A model generated the notes under the pieces. It was given only the letters and a program-made list of their open reading frames with translations. It was not told where the DNA came from and ran no database searches. Positions 49,559 through 61,704 of a stretch of DNA of 64,000 bases are shown in pieces. The DNA comes from Hirudinaria manillensis (Eukaryota > Annelida > Clitellata > Hirudinida > Hirudinidae), in NCBI GenBank assembly GCA_034509925.1, contig CM067536.1, positions 8,412,501 to 8,476,500 of the forward strand, read 5' to 3'. How positions within the stretch are numbered: the first letter of the stretch is position 1; every line of letters starts with the position of its first letter. A program made the position numbers and the translations under genes.

Positions 49559-51399
49559 GTTGTAATGACTCGGAGCTTTTGCTTTTAAGTCGACTCAAAG
49601 AATTTACTAACGACTACCTAGAGCAAGTTTTGATTGGTTTTTCATTTTAGGTAAAGCCGATCGTATTTTATGATTCTGGTTACTTAATTTTTATGCTTTC
49701 ATAGTTAAATGAATTTTCTTTAGTGGTCAATTTGATTAAATTTAATTAAACGAATACGTTGCTTTGTTGATTAGTGGATGTGCTTGCTAGCTATCAGAAT
49801 CAATCGAAGATGGCCGGATTCCGTCTGTCAGGGGAAACGTCTGTTGGGAAACAAATGATTTCGCACCTGAAGCGTTGTTGTCGAAGTTGAATTGAAATTC
49901 GTAATGAATTTTTCATTAGCACTCCTGTTCGAACAAAGTAAGGATTCGAACAACAACAACAGCAACAAATTCAGCAGTACTGTCAACAACAACAGCAACA
50001 AATTCAGCGGCACTGACACCAACAAGAACAACACCAAATTCAAAATTAATTTTTCCCGTTGCGAAGCGATACGCCAATCTCTCCATTTCTTCAGCGGCAT
50101 CCAATTAAAATAATAAAAATAAATAAATAATAACAATAACGATATAAATTACATTAATTAATAATTTACCTTTAATTAATAAAAGCTAATTTATAAATTG
50201 GCATGGCGACAAGCACTAAACTTTTAAATGCTTTAAACGAGAAAAATAAAATAAATTTTAAAAAATTATTTTAATTTCCTTAATTTTCCTTAATTTTCCT
50301 CAATTTTCCTCGTGATTTCTACAGTCGAATTATCCATTTAAAAAAAAATTATGAATTAATTTGATAATTAGCCCTTCTAAAGTTTATGGCGCCGCACGTT
50401 TTTTTTTTCTTTTTATTTTTTTATTTTTTGAAATTGATTTCCAGAAAATGTTTCCATTGCTTCCCTCGTCAATAATAATGATTGATGAGAACTCACGTTC
50501 AATTTCAAAAGAAGTCTCAAAGACAGTCTCAAGCATTTATTTTCCGTGCCAATGAATAGCAGGAATGTAGCTTCGACAAAAAGACAAAACATCAAAGCCT
50601 GAATTAAATGCGTGTTTTGTTTTCCAGACGAATTCCATGAAAAATTAGTTATCGATTCGTTCGTGATGATGAATTGTAAAGGCAGTAACCATTAGCAACT
50701 ATTAGTTTGATGCCATGTTTTAAGCGCATAAAGTTTTCGGCCTTTTTGGGATTTGAAATAAAATATTTTGTAGTTATTATCGGTTAGATTTAATTACAAG
50801 AAACATGGGTTAGGGTTAGAATTAAAGATTTTTGTTTAGTTTTTTTTTGTGTGAAATCAAGAAAATAATCTGCAATGATAATTTTGGAAGAACAATTTGC
50901 AGGTTCGAAAATTTCTGAGCAACTCTTGCTTTGGACTTTCCATGACCAGCAATTAATTTAATATTTAAAGCTTAAATTGCATAAAATTCGGGAAAAATAT
51001 ATCGCCATAACGTTTCTAAATGAGACTAAATAATGCTTGGAGCTTGAGAAAATTTGCTGCGATGAAATGTTCTTCGCTGTCATTGATCTGAGTTCAATAC
51101 TTTGCTATTCCGATATCCGTGAGTCATTTTTTTCTTCCAATTTTCTCTTAATTCCCTGAGGTCTGTCTGATTCAGCGATGTTGCCAGTCGGTCTCGCTCA
51201 GCCCCGTCTTAGAGTTTAAGTAAAAAAAAAGGTCAAATAAATTGGCTCGTCAAATAATAGATTTAACATTTATTAGAAGAAAGAAACGAGGAAAAGTTCT
51301 GCCTCATGCTGGGATCATCTTCATTTGCATAAACAGGGATGTGCTGGTTATATTTTTAATTATTAGTCAATTTATCGCTCGCCATTTATTCTAATTTTA
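49559..51399. other. Noncoding flank of unit 2
   Basis: Same content as the flank of unit 1 (CAA minisatellite, 10-bp run, telomere-like run at about 50806), with the small differences listed for unit 2. No gene seen. Confidence 0.7.
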
Positions 51400-54300
51400 G
51401 ACAGACTTATTAATGACACGGACAAAAATTTCATCAACACCAACATCTTTCAACTGGTCGAAGCCAACGCCCCGAGCGACATGACTGCGTACGTTATGGC
51501 CGACCCGATCATATTCGGAGACTACGCAAACGCCATGGAGCAAGGCGCTCCCAGGTTCTATGAAGATCTACAGAACTACGCCACTATCAACGAGATCTTC
51601 CATCAGATACTCGAGGAATATCAGAAGAACAACATGTTTTCTCTGGTTCTCTTCGACGATGCCCTAGAAAATTTGAGCAGAATCTACAGGGTTCTTCGTC
51701 TTCCGCAGGGCCACTGCCTATTGACGGGTCACAGCAATGTTGGAAAGATTTCAATGTCCAAGCTGGCAGCTTTTGCAGCAGGTTATGAAATTTTTTCGAT
51801 TGAGTTGAGCAGAGGATACAACGAAACATCGTTCAAAGAAGACTTGAAGTTGCTCTACGAAAAGCTCTGTTTGAAAGACCAGAAAGTTGTCTTTCTATTT
51901 AGAGATCGATTCATACTGGAAGAGAATTTCCTGGAATTGATAAACAACATGCTGACACTTGGAATTGTTCCCGCCCTGTACGAAGACAACGAGAAAGACA
52001 GGATCGTGGAACAGCTACAAAGCCAGGTCATGCAAATTGAAAAATCTCCAACTAAGGACTTGATTTGGCAATTTTTTTCCAGAAGAGCCACCAAGAACCT
52101 TCACATCATTTTGTCGATGATAGCAGCTAATCCAAACTTGTCGAAAAGATGCAGGAATTTTCCAGGCATAGTTAACAATACTAACATCAATTGGATCTCG
52201 CCATGGCCCAAGCAAGCCCTCTTGGCCGTTGCCAACGACATGATTGTTGCCAACAAAATCGTTAGCGAAGAACTCCTTGAGCCAATAGTAAGCCACGCAG
52301 TCTTCACTCACCAGAGCGTCATAAAAGCGTCGGAGGATTATTTCGAAAAGATGAGAAGGAGAAATTTTGTCAGTCCCAAGAACTACTTAGACTACCTCAG
52401 TACATACATGAGGCTGCTCAGAGAAAATGACTCATATATCGACTCTCAGTGCAATCGTCTAGACGGAGGAATGACGAAGCTCGTCGAGTCTGGAAAGCAG
52501 TTGGACCTCCTGAATGCCATACTCTCGTTCCAAAAGATTGCCGTCACTGAGAAGACTCAGTCCTGTCAAAAGTTGCTCAACAAAATATCCCAGGCCACTT
52601 CGGAGGCCGAAGCAAAACAGGGACTGGCACTCACGAAAAGCAATCAAGTCGAGGTGCAGACAAAGGACATAACAAAAGAAAAAGAGGAAGCGACCGAGGT
52701 ACTTTCTAAGGCCTTGCCAGCTCTTGAAGCAGCCAAATTGGCCCTAGATGACATAGACAAAAACGATGTGACGGAAATCAGATCGTTTGCCAAACCTCCA
52801 AAGCCGGTACAGACCATTGGGGAATGCATAGTCGTGCTCAAGGGCATCAAGGATGTTTCTTGGAAGTCCGCCAAGGGTTTGATGATCGATCCTAATTTCC
52901 TGAAATCTCTGAAAGAAATGGATGTCGATAACATTCCCTACAAGAATGTCAATGTCGTCAAGTTTCTCCTTAAAGAGATGAACGTAACCATCGAGGAAAT
53001 GAGAGACAAAAGCAAAGCCGGAGCTGGCCTAATGAAATTTGTCCAGGCCGTTGTGGCTTATTGCGAGGTCTACAAGGACGTCAAGCCTAAGAAAGACAAA
53101 GTCGAGAGACTCGAAAAAGACTTCAATCTGACCATGAACGAACTTCAAAAAATTACATCTCAGCTCGATCACTTGGAATCGACCTTGGCGAGTCTGAAGA
53201 TGCAGTACGAGCAGGCTATGATCGACAAGAAGGTACTTGAAGAAGAAACCGACCTCATGCAGAAACGTCTCCACGCTGCCGACAGACTCATCAAGGGACT
53301 GAGCTCCGAAAAGACTAGGTGGCAGATCGATCTGAAAAATCTGCACGATCAGAAAACTCACATAATCGGAGATTGCCTTCTCTGTGCTGGCTTCCTAGCC
53401 TACTCGGCTGCTTTTACCTGGCAATTCAGAGAGTATCTCATCTACGAGGAATGGCTGACCAATGTGATAACCCTTGAGATTCCTGTCAGCGAGGACTTTT
53501 CGGTAACGAAGTTGCTTGCTGACGAGGTAGACATAAGTCGATGGATCTCCGAAGGCCTACCATCCGACGATCTATCGATTCAGAACGCGATACTTGTGAC
53601 AAAGAGCAGTCGATTTCCACTATGCATAGACCCACAGCAGCAAGCCATCAATTGGATTAAGCAAAGAGAAAAGGGCACCAATTTCAAGATCAGCAGTTTT
53701 AACGACACCGATTACATGAAACATCTGGAATTGGCCATCAGATACGGTTCTCCGTTTTTGTTTCAAGACGTCGACGACTATATCGACCCGCTCATCAACG
53801 ACATCCTCTCGAAAGACATCAAGAGAAGCGGACCCAGCATGAGCGTCATAGTCGGCGACAAAATCGTCGACTACGATCCAAACTTTCGACTCTATCTCAC
53901 CACGAAGAATCCTTTCCCCAATCTGGCAGCCAATGTTTATGGAACGGCTACTGTCATAAACTTCATGGTTACCCTGAAAGGTCTCGAGGATCAACTTTTG
54001 GGAGTCATAGTCAAAGTAGAGAAGAACGAACTCGAGGAGAGACGAGAACAACTCATACACGAGACCAGCAACAACAAGAAGCTTCTCAAAGAGTTGGAAG
54101 ACTCGCTTCTCAGAGAATTGGCTCAGTCCAAAGGCAACATGTTGGACAATGCCGACCTGCTCAATACTCTAGAGAACACGAAATCAAAGTCCACCGAAGT
54201 TGCCGAAAAACTGAGATTGGCTGTCCTGACTTCAGATGAAATCGACCGGAACAGAGACATTTACAGACCGATTGCAAAGATGGGAGCCGTCTTGTTTTTT

Positions 54301-56918
54301 GTCTTGGCAGACATGGCCACCGTGAACTCCATGTACCAATACTCTCTGTCGTCCTACATCAAGGTTTTCGAGAATAGTCTGCGCCGTAGTCTACCAGACA
54401 CCAGGATCGCCATTAGACTGAGAAACATATCCGAGATGCTGAAGCGCAATGTTTACAATTACGGTTGTACGGGTATCTTCGAAAGGCACAAGCTCCTGTA
54501 TTCATTTCAGATCACCCTCAAGCTAAGATTGGACGAGGGTTTTTTGACCGAAGAGGAATTTGAATTCTTCACCAAAGGGAACGTCTCTCTCGAAAAGTCT
54601 GACGTTCCCAAGCCATTTCAATGGATTCCTGAGGACGCATGGGAATGCGTAACATTGTTGAAGACGGTCTCCGATATTGCCTTCGAAAACTTCATCGTTG
54701 ACATCGGAAACGACGAAGAAGAGTGGATAGCTTGGTACAAACACGACAGTCCGGAGGCGATTCCTCTACCAGGAAAGTATAACGACTATCTGACGCCATT
54801 TCAGAAACTTATGCTGCTGCGATGCTTCAGACTAGATCGGCTGTACTGTGCCATTAGCGATTACATCATGAATATCATGGGGGAGCACTTTGTCACCCCT
54901 CAAATAACCAGCCTACACAACATCTACGAGCAGAGCTTACCCTCTATACCCGTCGTTTTCATCTTGAGCGCAGGTTCAGATCCCACCAACGATCTGGTCA
55001 ACTTTGCAGAGGAGCTTGGCATTAAAAATACCCATCTTAAAATTCTCTCATTAGGGCAAGGCCAGGAGAAGATTGCCATGAATCTCCTGACTGGGGGCAT
55101 GGCCCATGGACACTGGCTCATATTGCAGAACTGCCATCTCATGCTGAGCTTCTTGAGAGAACTGGAGAAGGAGTTTGAAAACTTTTCCAAGCCTCATCCG
55201 GATTTCAGACTCTGGCTGACTACGGAGCCAGTGGAGGCGTTTCCGATAAGCGTTCTTCAGAGATCTTTAAAGGTCGTGACGGAGCCCCCGAACGGCTTGA
55301 AACACAATCTCCGGAACACCTACTTGAAGCTAATTTCTCCAGTACTGGAAAAGGACTGCGTACATCCCAGCTATCCAGCTCTCTTGTACGTCCTGAGCTT
55401 TTTCCACGCCGTCATCCAAGAAAGACGAAAATACGGTAAGATAGGATGGAATATAATATACGACTTCAACACTACGGATTTTCAGGTATGCAATGTTATC
55501 CTTCAAAACACACTGTACAAGTTGCTAGAGCTGGAGACTAACGTAATACCGTGGGCTAGCCTCAAGTACCTGATTGGGGAGGTCATGTACGGTGGCAGGG
55601 TCATTGACGATTTTGACCGTCGAGTCATCAATACTTACATGGACGAATACATGGGCGATTTCCTTCTGGACGCCTACCAGAAGTTTCATTTTAGCATTGA
55701 GGCCGATTTCGAATATCTTTTGATCGTGAGAGAAACGAAAGAGGAATACGTGGAGTACATCGAGACCATGCCTATGTCTACGACTCCCCAAGTCCTCGGT
55801 CTGCATCCGAACGCCGAGATCAGCTATTTCATGAATGCTGGACAGAGCATTCTCGACTACATGAAGAGCCTACAACCAAAAACTGGCGGCCAGAAGGCCA
55901 GCAGCAGCAGAGAGGAAGAAGTTGACAAGGTAGCCAAAGACATGTTGGTCAAGATTCCAGATGGATTCAAAGTGGAGAAAGTACGTCAACAGCATTCGAA
56001 GAACATAACTCCTAGCATCGTGGTACTTCTCCAAGAGCTGGATCGGTTCAACAAATTGACTGCCAAAGTCTTGAGCTCGCTCAAGAACCTCAGACAGGCC
56101 ATCGCCGGCGAGATAGGCATGGACAACGATCTCGAGGAGATTTCCAATTCGCTCCATTTCGGATCAATTCCTATGTGCTGGCGTCGACTGGCTCCGGATA
56201 CTAAGAAGTCGCTCTCCTCTTGGATTGCTTACCACCTGGAGCGCTACAAGCAGTACTACAACTGGGCATTTGACTCCGAACCAGAGGTAAGTGCGGAATT
56301 GGAAAATTAAAATCTATAATTTGTCCTAAAAACCTGGTTAGATAATTATCCGCAAGTTGTCAAACAATTTTATAATTTATTTACCACTAGTAAATTTGTT
56401 AACACTTCTAATTAAACTTATTGCAAGTTCCAAATGAATCCATCAGTGGTATCATTCAAATGCAGACTCTCTGGATGTCAGGACTACATGTTCCAGAGTC
56501 ATACCTCACAGCTCTCGTCCAAATGACTTGCCGGAAAAACGGCTGGCCCCTGGACAAATCCACTCTCTTTACGAAGGTTTTGACCATGCAGTCGGAAGAA
56601 AATGCCTTGGATTCATTCGGTCACGGCAAGATGATCACGGGATTGTATCTAGAAGGTGCAGGCTGGGACCTCCAAAACTGCTGCCTCGTCAGACAAGAGC
56701 CGAAGAAATTGGTCACTCTCATGCCGACGATCAAAATCGTTCCGATACCATCGAGCAAACTGAGGCTGTCCAATGCCCTACGCACCCCGGTTTACGTGAC
56801 CTCTGACAGGAGAAACTCCAGGGGAGTGGGTCTTGTCTTCGAAGCGGATTTGAACACCAGGCAGCATCTCAGCCACTGGATTCTTCAAGGCGTTTGTCTC
56901 GTTCTAAACCCAGAATGA
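51400..56918 (+). pseudogene. 5'-truncated dynein heavy chain copy 3 (AAA4 to C-terminus)
   Basis: Exon parts run to 56286 and from 56466 to 56918, with the first in-frame Met at 51481. The predicted protein is identical to copy 2 and differs from the parent by the same Thr to Ser change. Missing N-terminal motor parts as in copy 2, with no stop or frameshift. The same acceptor-like sequence precedes it. Confidence 0.8.
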
Positions 56919-58739
56919 GTTGTAATGACTCGGAGCTTTTGCTTTTAAGTCGACTCAAAGAATTTACTAACGACTACCTAGAGCAAGTTTTGATTGGTTT
57001 TTCATTTTAGGTAAAGCCGATCGTATTTTATGATTCTGGTTACTTAATTTTTATGCTTTCATAGTTAAATGAATTTTCTTTAGTGGTCAATTTGATTAAA
57101 TTTAATTAAACGAATACGTTGCTTTGTTGATTAGTGGATGTGCTTGCTAGCTATCAGAATCAATCGAAGATGGCCGGATTCCGTCTGTCAGGGGAAACGT
57201 CTGTTGGGAAACAAATGATTTCGCACCTGAAGCGTTGTTGTCGAAGTTGAATTGAAATTCGTAATGAATTTTTCATTAGCACTCCTGTTCGAACAAAGTA
57301 AGGATTCGAACAACAACAACAGCAACAAATTCAGCAGTACTGTCAACAACAACAGCAACAAATTCAGCGGCACTGACACCAACAAGAACAACACCAAATT
57401 CAAAATTAATTTTTCCCGTTGCGAAGCGATACGCCAATCTCTCCATTTCTTCAGCGGCATCCAATTAAAATAATAAAAATAAATAAATAATAACAATAAC
57501 GATATAAATTACATTAATTAATAATTTACCTTTAATTAATAAAAGCTAATTTATAAATTGGCATGGCGACAAGCATTAAACTTTTAAACGCTTTTAAACG
57601 AGAAAATAAAACAAATTTTTAAAAATAGTTTAATTTCCTTAATTTTCCTCGTGATTTCTACATTCGAATTATCCATTTTAAAAAGAAATTATGAATTAAT
57701 TTGATAATTAGCCATTCTAAAGTTTATGGCGCCGCACGTTTTTTTTTTCTTTTTATTTTTTTATTTTTTGAAATTGATTTCCAGAAAATGTTTCCATTGC
57801 TTCCCTCGTCAATAATAATGATTGATGAGAACTCACGTTCAATTTCAAAAGAAGTCTCAAAGACAGTCTCAAGCATTTATTTTCCGTGCCAATGAATAGC
57901 AGGAATGTAGCTTCGACAAAAAGACAAAACATCAAAGCCTGAATTAAATGCGTGTTTTGTTTTCCAGACGAATTCCATGAAAAATTAGTTATCGATTCGT
58001 TCGTGATGATGAATTGTAAAGGCAGTAACCATTAGCAACTATTAGTTTGATGCCATGTTTTAAGCGCATAAAGTTTTCGGCCTTTTTGGGATTTGAAATA
58101 AAATATTTTGTAGTTATTATCGGTTAGATTTAATTACAAGAAACATGGGTTAGGGTTAGAATTAAAGATTTTTGTTTAGTTTTTTTTTGTGTGAAATCAA
58201 GAAAATAATCTGCAATGATAATTTTGGAAGAACAATTTGCAGGTTCGAAAATTTCTGAGCAACTCTTGCTTTGGACTTTCCATGACCAGCAATTAATTTA
58301 ATATTTAAAGCTTAAATTGCATAAAATTCGGGAAAAATATATCGCCATAACGTTTCTAAATGAGACTAAATAATGCTTGGAGCTTGAGAAAATTTGCTGC
58401 GATGAAATGTTCTTCGCTGTCATTGATCTGAGTTCAATACTTTGCTATTCCGATATCCGTGAGTCATTTTTTTCTTCCAATTTTCTCTTAATTCCCTGAG
58501 GTCTGTCTGATTCAGCGATGTTGCCAGTCGGTCTCGCTCAGCCCCGTCTTAGAGTTGAAGTAAAAAAAAAGGTCAAATAAATTGGCTCGTCAAATAATAG
58601 ATTTAACATTTATTAGAAGAAAGAAACGAGGAAAAGTTCTGCCTCATGCTGGGATCATCTTCATTTGCATAAACAGGGATGTGCTGGTTATATTTTTAAT
58701 TATTAGTCAATTTATCGCTCGCCATTTATTCTAATTTTA
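56919..58739. other. Noncoding flank of unit 3
   Basis: Same content as the other two flanks but the most diverged, mainly at about 57576-57650. Telomere-like run at about 58146. No gene seen. Confidence 0.7.
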
Positions 58740-58850
58740 TATATAAAATTATTAACGAATTATTGTAGTCAACTATATCTTAAATGTAGACAGGTTATTA
58801 GATAATAATTTTAACGACCAAATATATAAAAACAACATTTTGGCTAATTG

Positions 58851-59174
58851 TTAAAAAAAATCATTTCTTTTTAAATCCATCAACTCTAAGCACATTCTAG
58901 AAACCTTACCCTCTGTCAGGGCCATTTTGTCGACCGTGGCATTAGCCCGATGTTGAAGCAGAGCGCCCCTAACGATGGCCTTTTCATTGGGGTTCAAGGC
59001 GAGAGATCCCAACTGTTCCTGAGTCATGTTAACTATACGACCGAGGGTGTTGAAACCCGATTCTTCTAATATCTCCAGAGTACCCTTGGAGACGCCATAG
59101 GATTCGCACCAATTTTCCATGGCTTTCCTGCGATGCCCCTGCACCTCTTTCCTGATTCCTCGCGCGGCAAGCAT
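58851..59174 (-). CDS. Small protein of unknown function
   Basis: A 107-residue frame from the ATG at 59174. The reading frame is preceded by a good acceptor (CCCTTTCAG, exon start 59187), and a matching donor lies at 59533/59532 in a GC-richer stretch that is probably the 5' noncoding exon. The protein is hydrophilic and helical, with no signal peptide or membrane segment. Residues about 22-73 (WCESYGVSK...GFNTLGRIVNMTQEQL...) have the look of a small helical SAM-like domain, but I do not recognise the family. A GTAAGG donor inside the frame (about 58911) could splice out the last 18 codons to exons further left. The dynein array begins only 112 bp beyond the stop, so any such exons would have to lie in or beyond it. 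Confidence 0.5.
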   Translation of the reverse strand: MLAARGIRKEVQGHRRKAMENWCESYGVSKGTLEILEESGFNTLGRIVNMTQEQLGSLALNPNEKAIVRGALLQHRANATVDKMALTEGKVSRMCLELMDLKRNDFF

Positions 59175-59532
59175 GGATAAATAGTAACTGAAAGGGTAAA
59201 AGGTAAAGATTACTGTAACCAAATCATTCAGTTGGCCTAGTCGAATTTGTGTTTGGACGTTTTTGCACGCAAGATTTGATACTCAATGAAATAACTCAAT
59301 AATAAAATAAATAAATAAATAAAATAATTCAATTAATTTGAAATAAATCATTAAAGACTTTGAAAGAATAATTAGAAAAAAAAAAGTAAATCTCAAATGA
59401 ATTAAATTGAAAAAATAATAGATGTGAATTTATATTCCATGATTCATAATTTATATAATATAATTTACGTTATAATATACGTCATGCAATTATGTGCCAT
59501 ATTGTAATAAACGAAAATTAAGCAAGCCTTAC

Positions 59533-59700
59533 CAAGACTTCACCCAGAGTAATTCGCAGATCAAAATTCAAAAGGAATGAAATCCGGCGACCACAACTAC
59601 CACAGCTACCACAACTACCACACGAGCTAGCGACTCCGACTTCAAACTGAATGAGTCGAGACGCATCCGGCAGCTGAATTTATGAACCTTGTTCATTCAT
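59533..59700 (-). other. Probable 5' noncoding exon of the small unknown gene
   Basis: Minus-strand sequence ending GTCTTG|GTAAGG at 59533, the donor matching the acceptor at 59187. It contains a short imperfect repeat (GTAGTTGTG/GTAGCTGTG units). Its upstream end is a guess. Confidence 0.35.
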
Positions 59701-61620
59701 TCATTCGCTGGAGTCGATAGAAAGAATGAAACATTATTTTTATGGCAGGTGACTTCATGACACGTGTGGCCCACATAAGGCATTGTATTTGACAGAAATG
59801 TATTGTCATTAAAAGCATGTGTTTATTGATTAATCAATTAAAGATAAATCATTTATTTAAATTTAAAAACAATTTATAATTTGTCAATTAATATAATTAT
59901 AATTCAGATCGACAATCATTCCCCCCCCTCCTACAAAATGGGTTTCTGTCTTTTCCGCGAAAAATCTTTTTGAAAAAAATTGCCTTTTTCAAATTGTTTT
60001 CATTTTTTGTCCATTTTCTTTTTTAAATTTCAGTTTATGTTCTCAATAATAATTGTGAATTGTCAGGAAAAAATGGGAAAGTTTTTGACAATAAACGAAG
60101 AAGCAAGACGATGTCTCACTGTTCGTGTCCACATCGACTTTTCTTCTTATGGATGCCCGTTGTTGTTATTGTTGTTGTTCCATAGTTGAGTTGTGGTTAT
60201 GCCTTTCGGATATGATTGTTGGTACTGTTGTTACTTGCATTTATTGATGATGTTGTAACAGTTGTGGCTACTGATGATGTTCTTGTTGTTGTTGTTCCTG
60301 CTGGATAGCTGTTTATTGTCTCGTAGCTTTTGCCTCAATCGTTAGAATCGTAGGCGACACCTCCTTTGTATCTATTGGAGATTTCATTCAAACAATTTCA
60401 GATGACGACGTGAATAATAATGATCGTAATGATGACAGTAATAATGATAACAAATAAAAATGATAATAATATGAGAAATAGAAAATTGTTGTATGTTCTA
60501 TCATCGTCGCCGTCGTCGTAATCGCCATCATCGTTGTCGGGTAGCCTACACGAACCCGAGCCGACCGATCCCCGGGTCGAATGTTCCCGGTCATTTCAAA
60601 CGAAAAGGGCTACCACGAATGGTCCGTCCTGCAGACTGAGACCGGGTAAAGGCCCTTGGCCCGGCCCGCACAGACAGCTCAAATTATGCATCTATCCTAT
60701 ACAAGACCTTAATAATCACACAACGCTATCTGATCTGCAAAATCATGTTTAATAGATCTATAAATTTTTATTAAAATTTTAATGTAAAAATAACACTGCG
60801 TCCATTGTGGGAATGTTACATACTGTAAAATATGCAAATCTGAGAACATAACGCCTGCTTTAGTATGCTTGGAGTAATAAATAATTTAATAGCAATATCT
60901 TCAAAATGTTAATTCTTGACCAAATTGAATTATATTTCTTATAAATTTATTGATATTGAAAGAATCATTACATTGAGTCGGTCATTAATACAAGAAAATA
61001 ATATAAAATAATATCATGTATTTTCGCCCATGTCGCTCGTTGATGTTTTGGTTTTAGTCGCAACCTTTTAGGAGGTATTTCCGAGCTTTCCCATTTGGAT
61101 TAAAAATATAAGTTAGACATTTTTTGGAAGGCCTTTTCGAGAGGAATTCATTTATCCAACTCTCTCGTCCCTTAACATCTCGGGCAGACCATAAAATCAG
61201 CCACAATTGTTCTTTCATTAACTACAAAATGTTCCCGATTTTTTAGAACTCTAAAAAATACATTACGACATTCATTAGAGTGTCTACTATTTTTAAAAAT
61301 AATCCGCACATTTTTATCCCAAGCGGTTGATTTTTAATAAACACAAACGTGAAACTAGGATATGTTGCTACCTATGTTGTAAATATCACAAAAATATTTA
61401 CCGGGGGGCTAGGGGAAAGCAGGATTTGATGATTCATTCTATTTTCTGCTGAAGTAATTACTCGTTTGTTTGCTTAAATTACCTCTTAAACTTTATGTTT
61501 TTACAAATTGATTTGTTAATAAAAATATGATAGAATATGTAGCTAATTAATGTCTCGTGGCAGAACTTTGGCTCACAGTCTAGTATAACAATTTTATTAG
61601 CGGGACGAACAGCAGGTGAA
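59701..61620. other. Intergenic, no gene seen
   Basis: AT-rich. It holds GTT-rich runs (60160-60300), GAT/AAT runs (60415-60470) and a conspicuous GC-rich patch (about 60540-60675). The open frame across the patch has no recognisable domain. Confidence 0.65.
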
Positions 61621-61621
61621 G

Positions 61622-61638
61622 TATAAAAGAGTATAAAA
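61622..61638 (+). promoter_or_regulatory. Double TATA box of the SLC16-like gene
   Basis: TATAAAAG at 61622 and TATAAAAA at 61632, about 75-85 bp before the ATG at 61705. The spacing fits a start site about 30 bp downstream and a 5' UTR of 40-50 nt. Inferred from motif and position. Confidence 0.55.
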
Positions 61639-61704
61639 ACCAAGTAATGGACATTTTATTACCACAACAAAAAGGTTTCTCTGGAGTGTCATTTGGTCTC
61701 AACT

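Larger units (their letters stand above)
44039..51399 (+). repeat. Tandem unit 2, 7361 bp
   Basis: Second head-to-tail copy. Differences from unit 1 that I found: A to T at 44047 (silent), A to T at 46043 (Thr to Ser), and a cluster of small changes in the noncoding part at about 50299-50410 (C for T in the 10-bp run, G for T, a C for A, and altered A and T homopolymer lengths). Confidence 0.95.
51400..58739 (+). repeat. Tandem unit 3, 7340 bp
   Basis: Third head-to-tail copy. It shares the two coding differences of unit 2 relative to unit 1. Private changes: one T lost near 56369, a cluster at about 57576-57630, the TTAATTTTCC run shortened by two units, and T to G at about 58557. It ends at 58739, where unique sequence begins. 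Confidence 0.95.

Noticed and set aside
36680-58739. Three independent full dynein genes
   Set aside because: Units 2 and 3 lack the tail, linker and AAA1-AAA3, and what lies upstream of each is the parent's 3' flank, not other exons.
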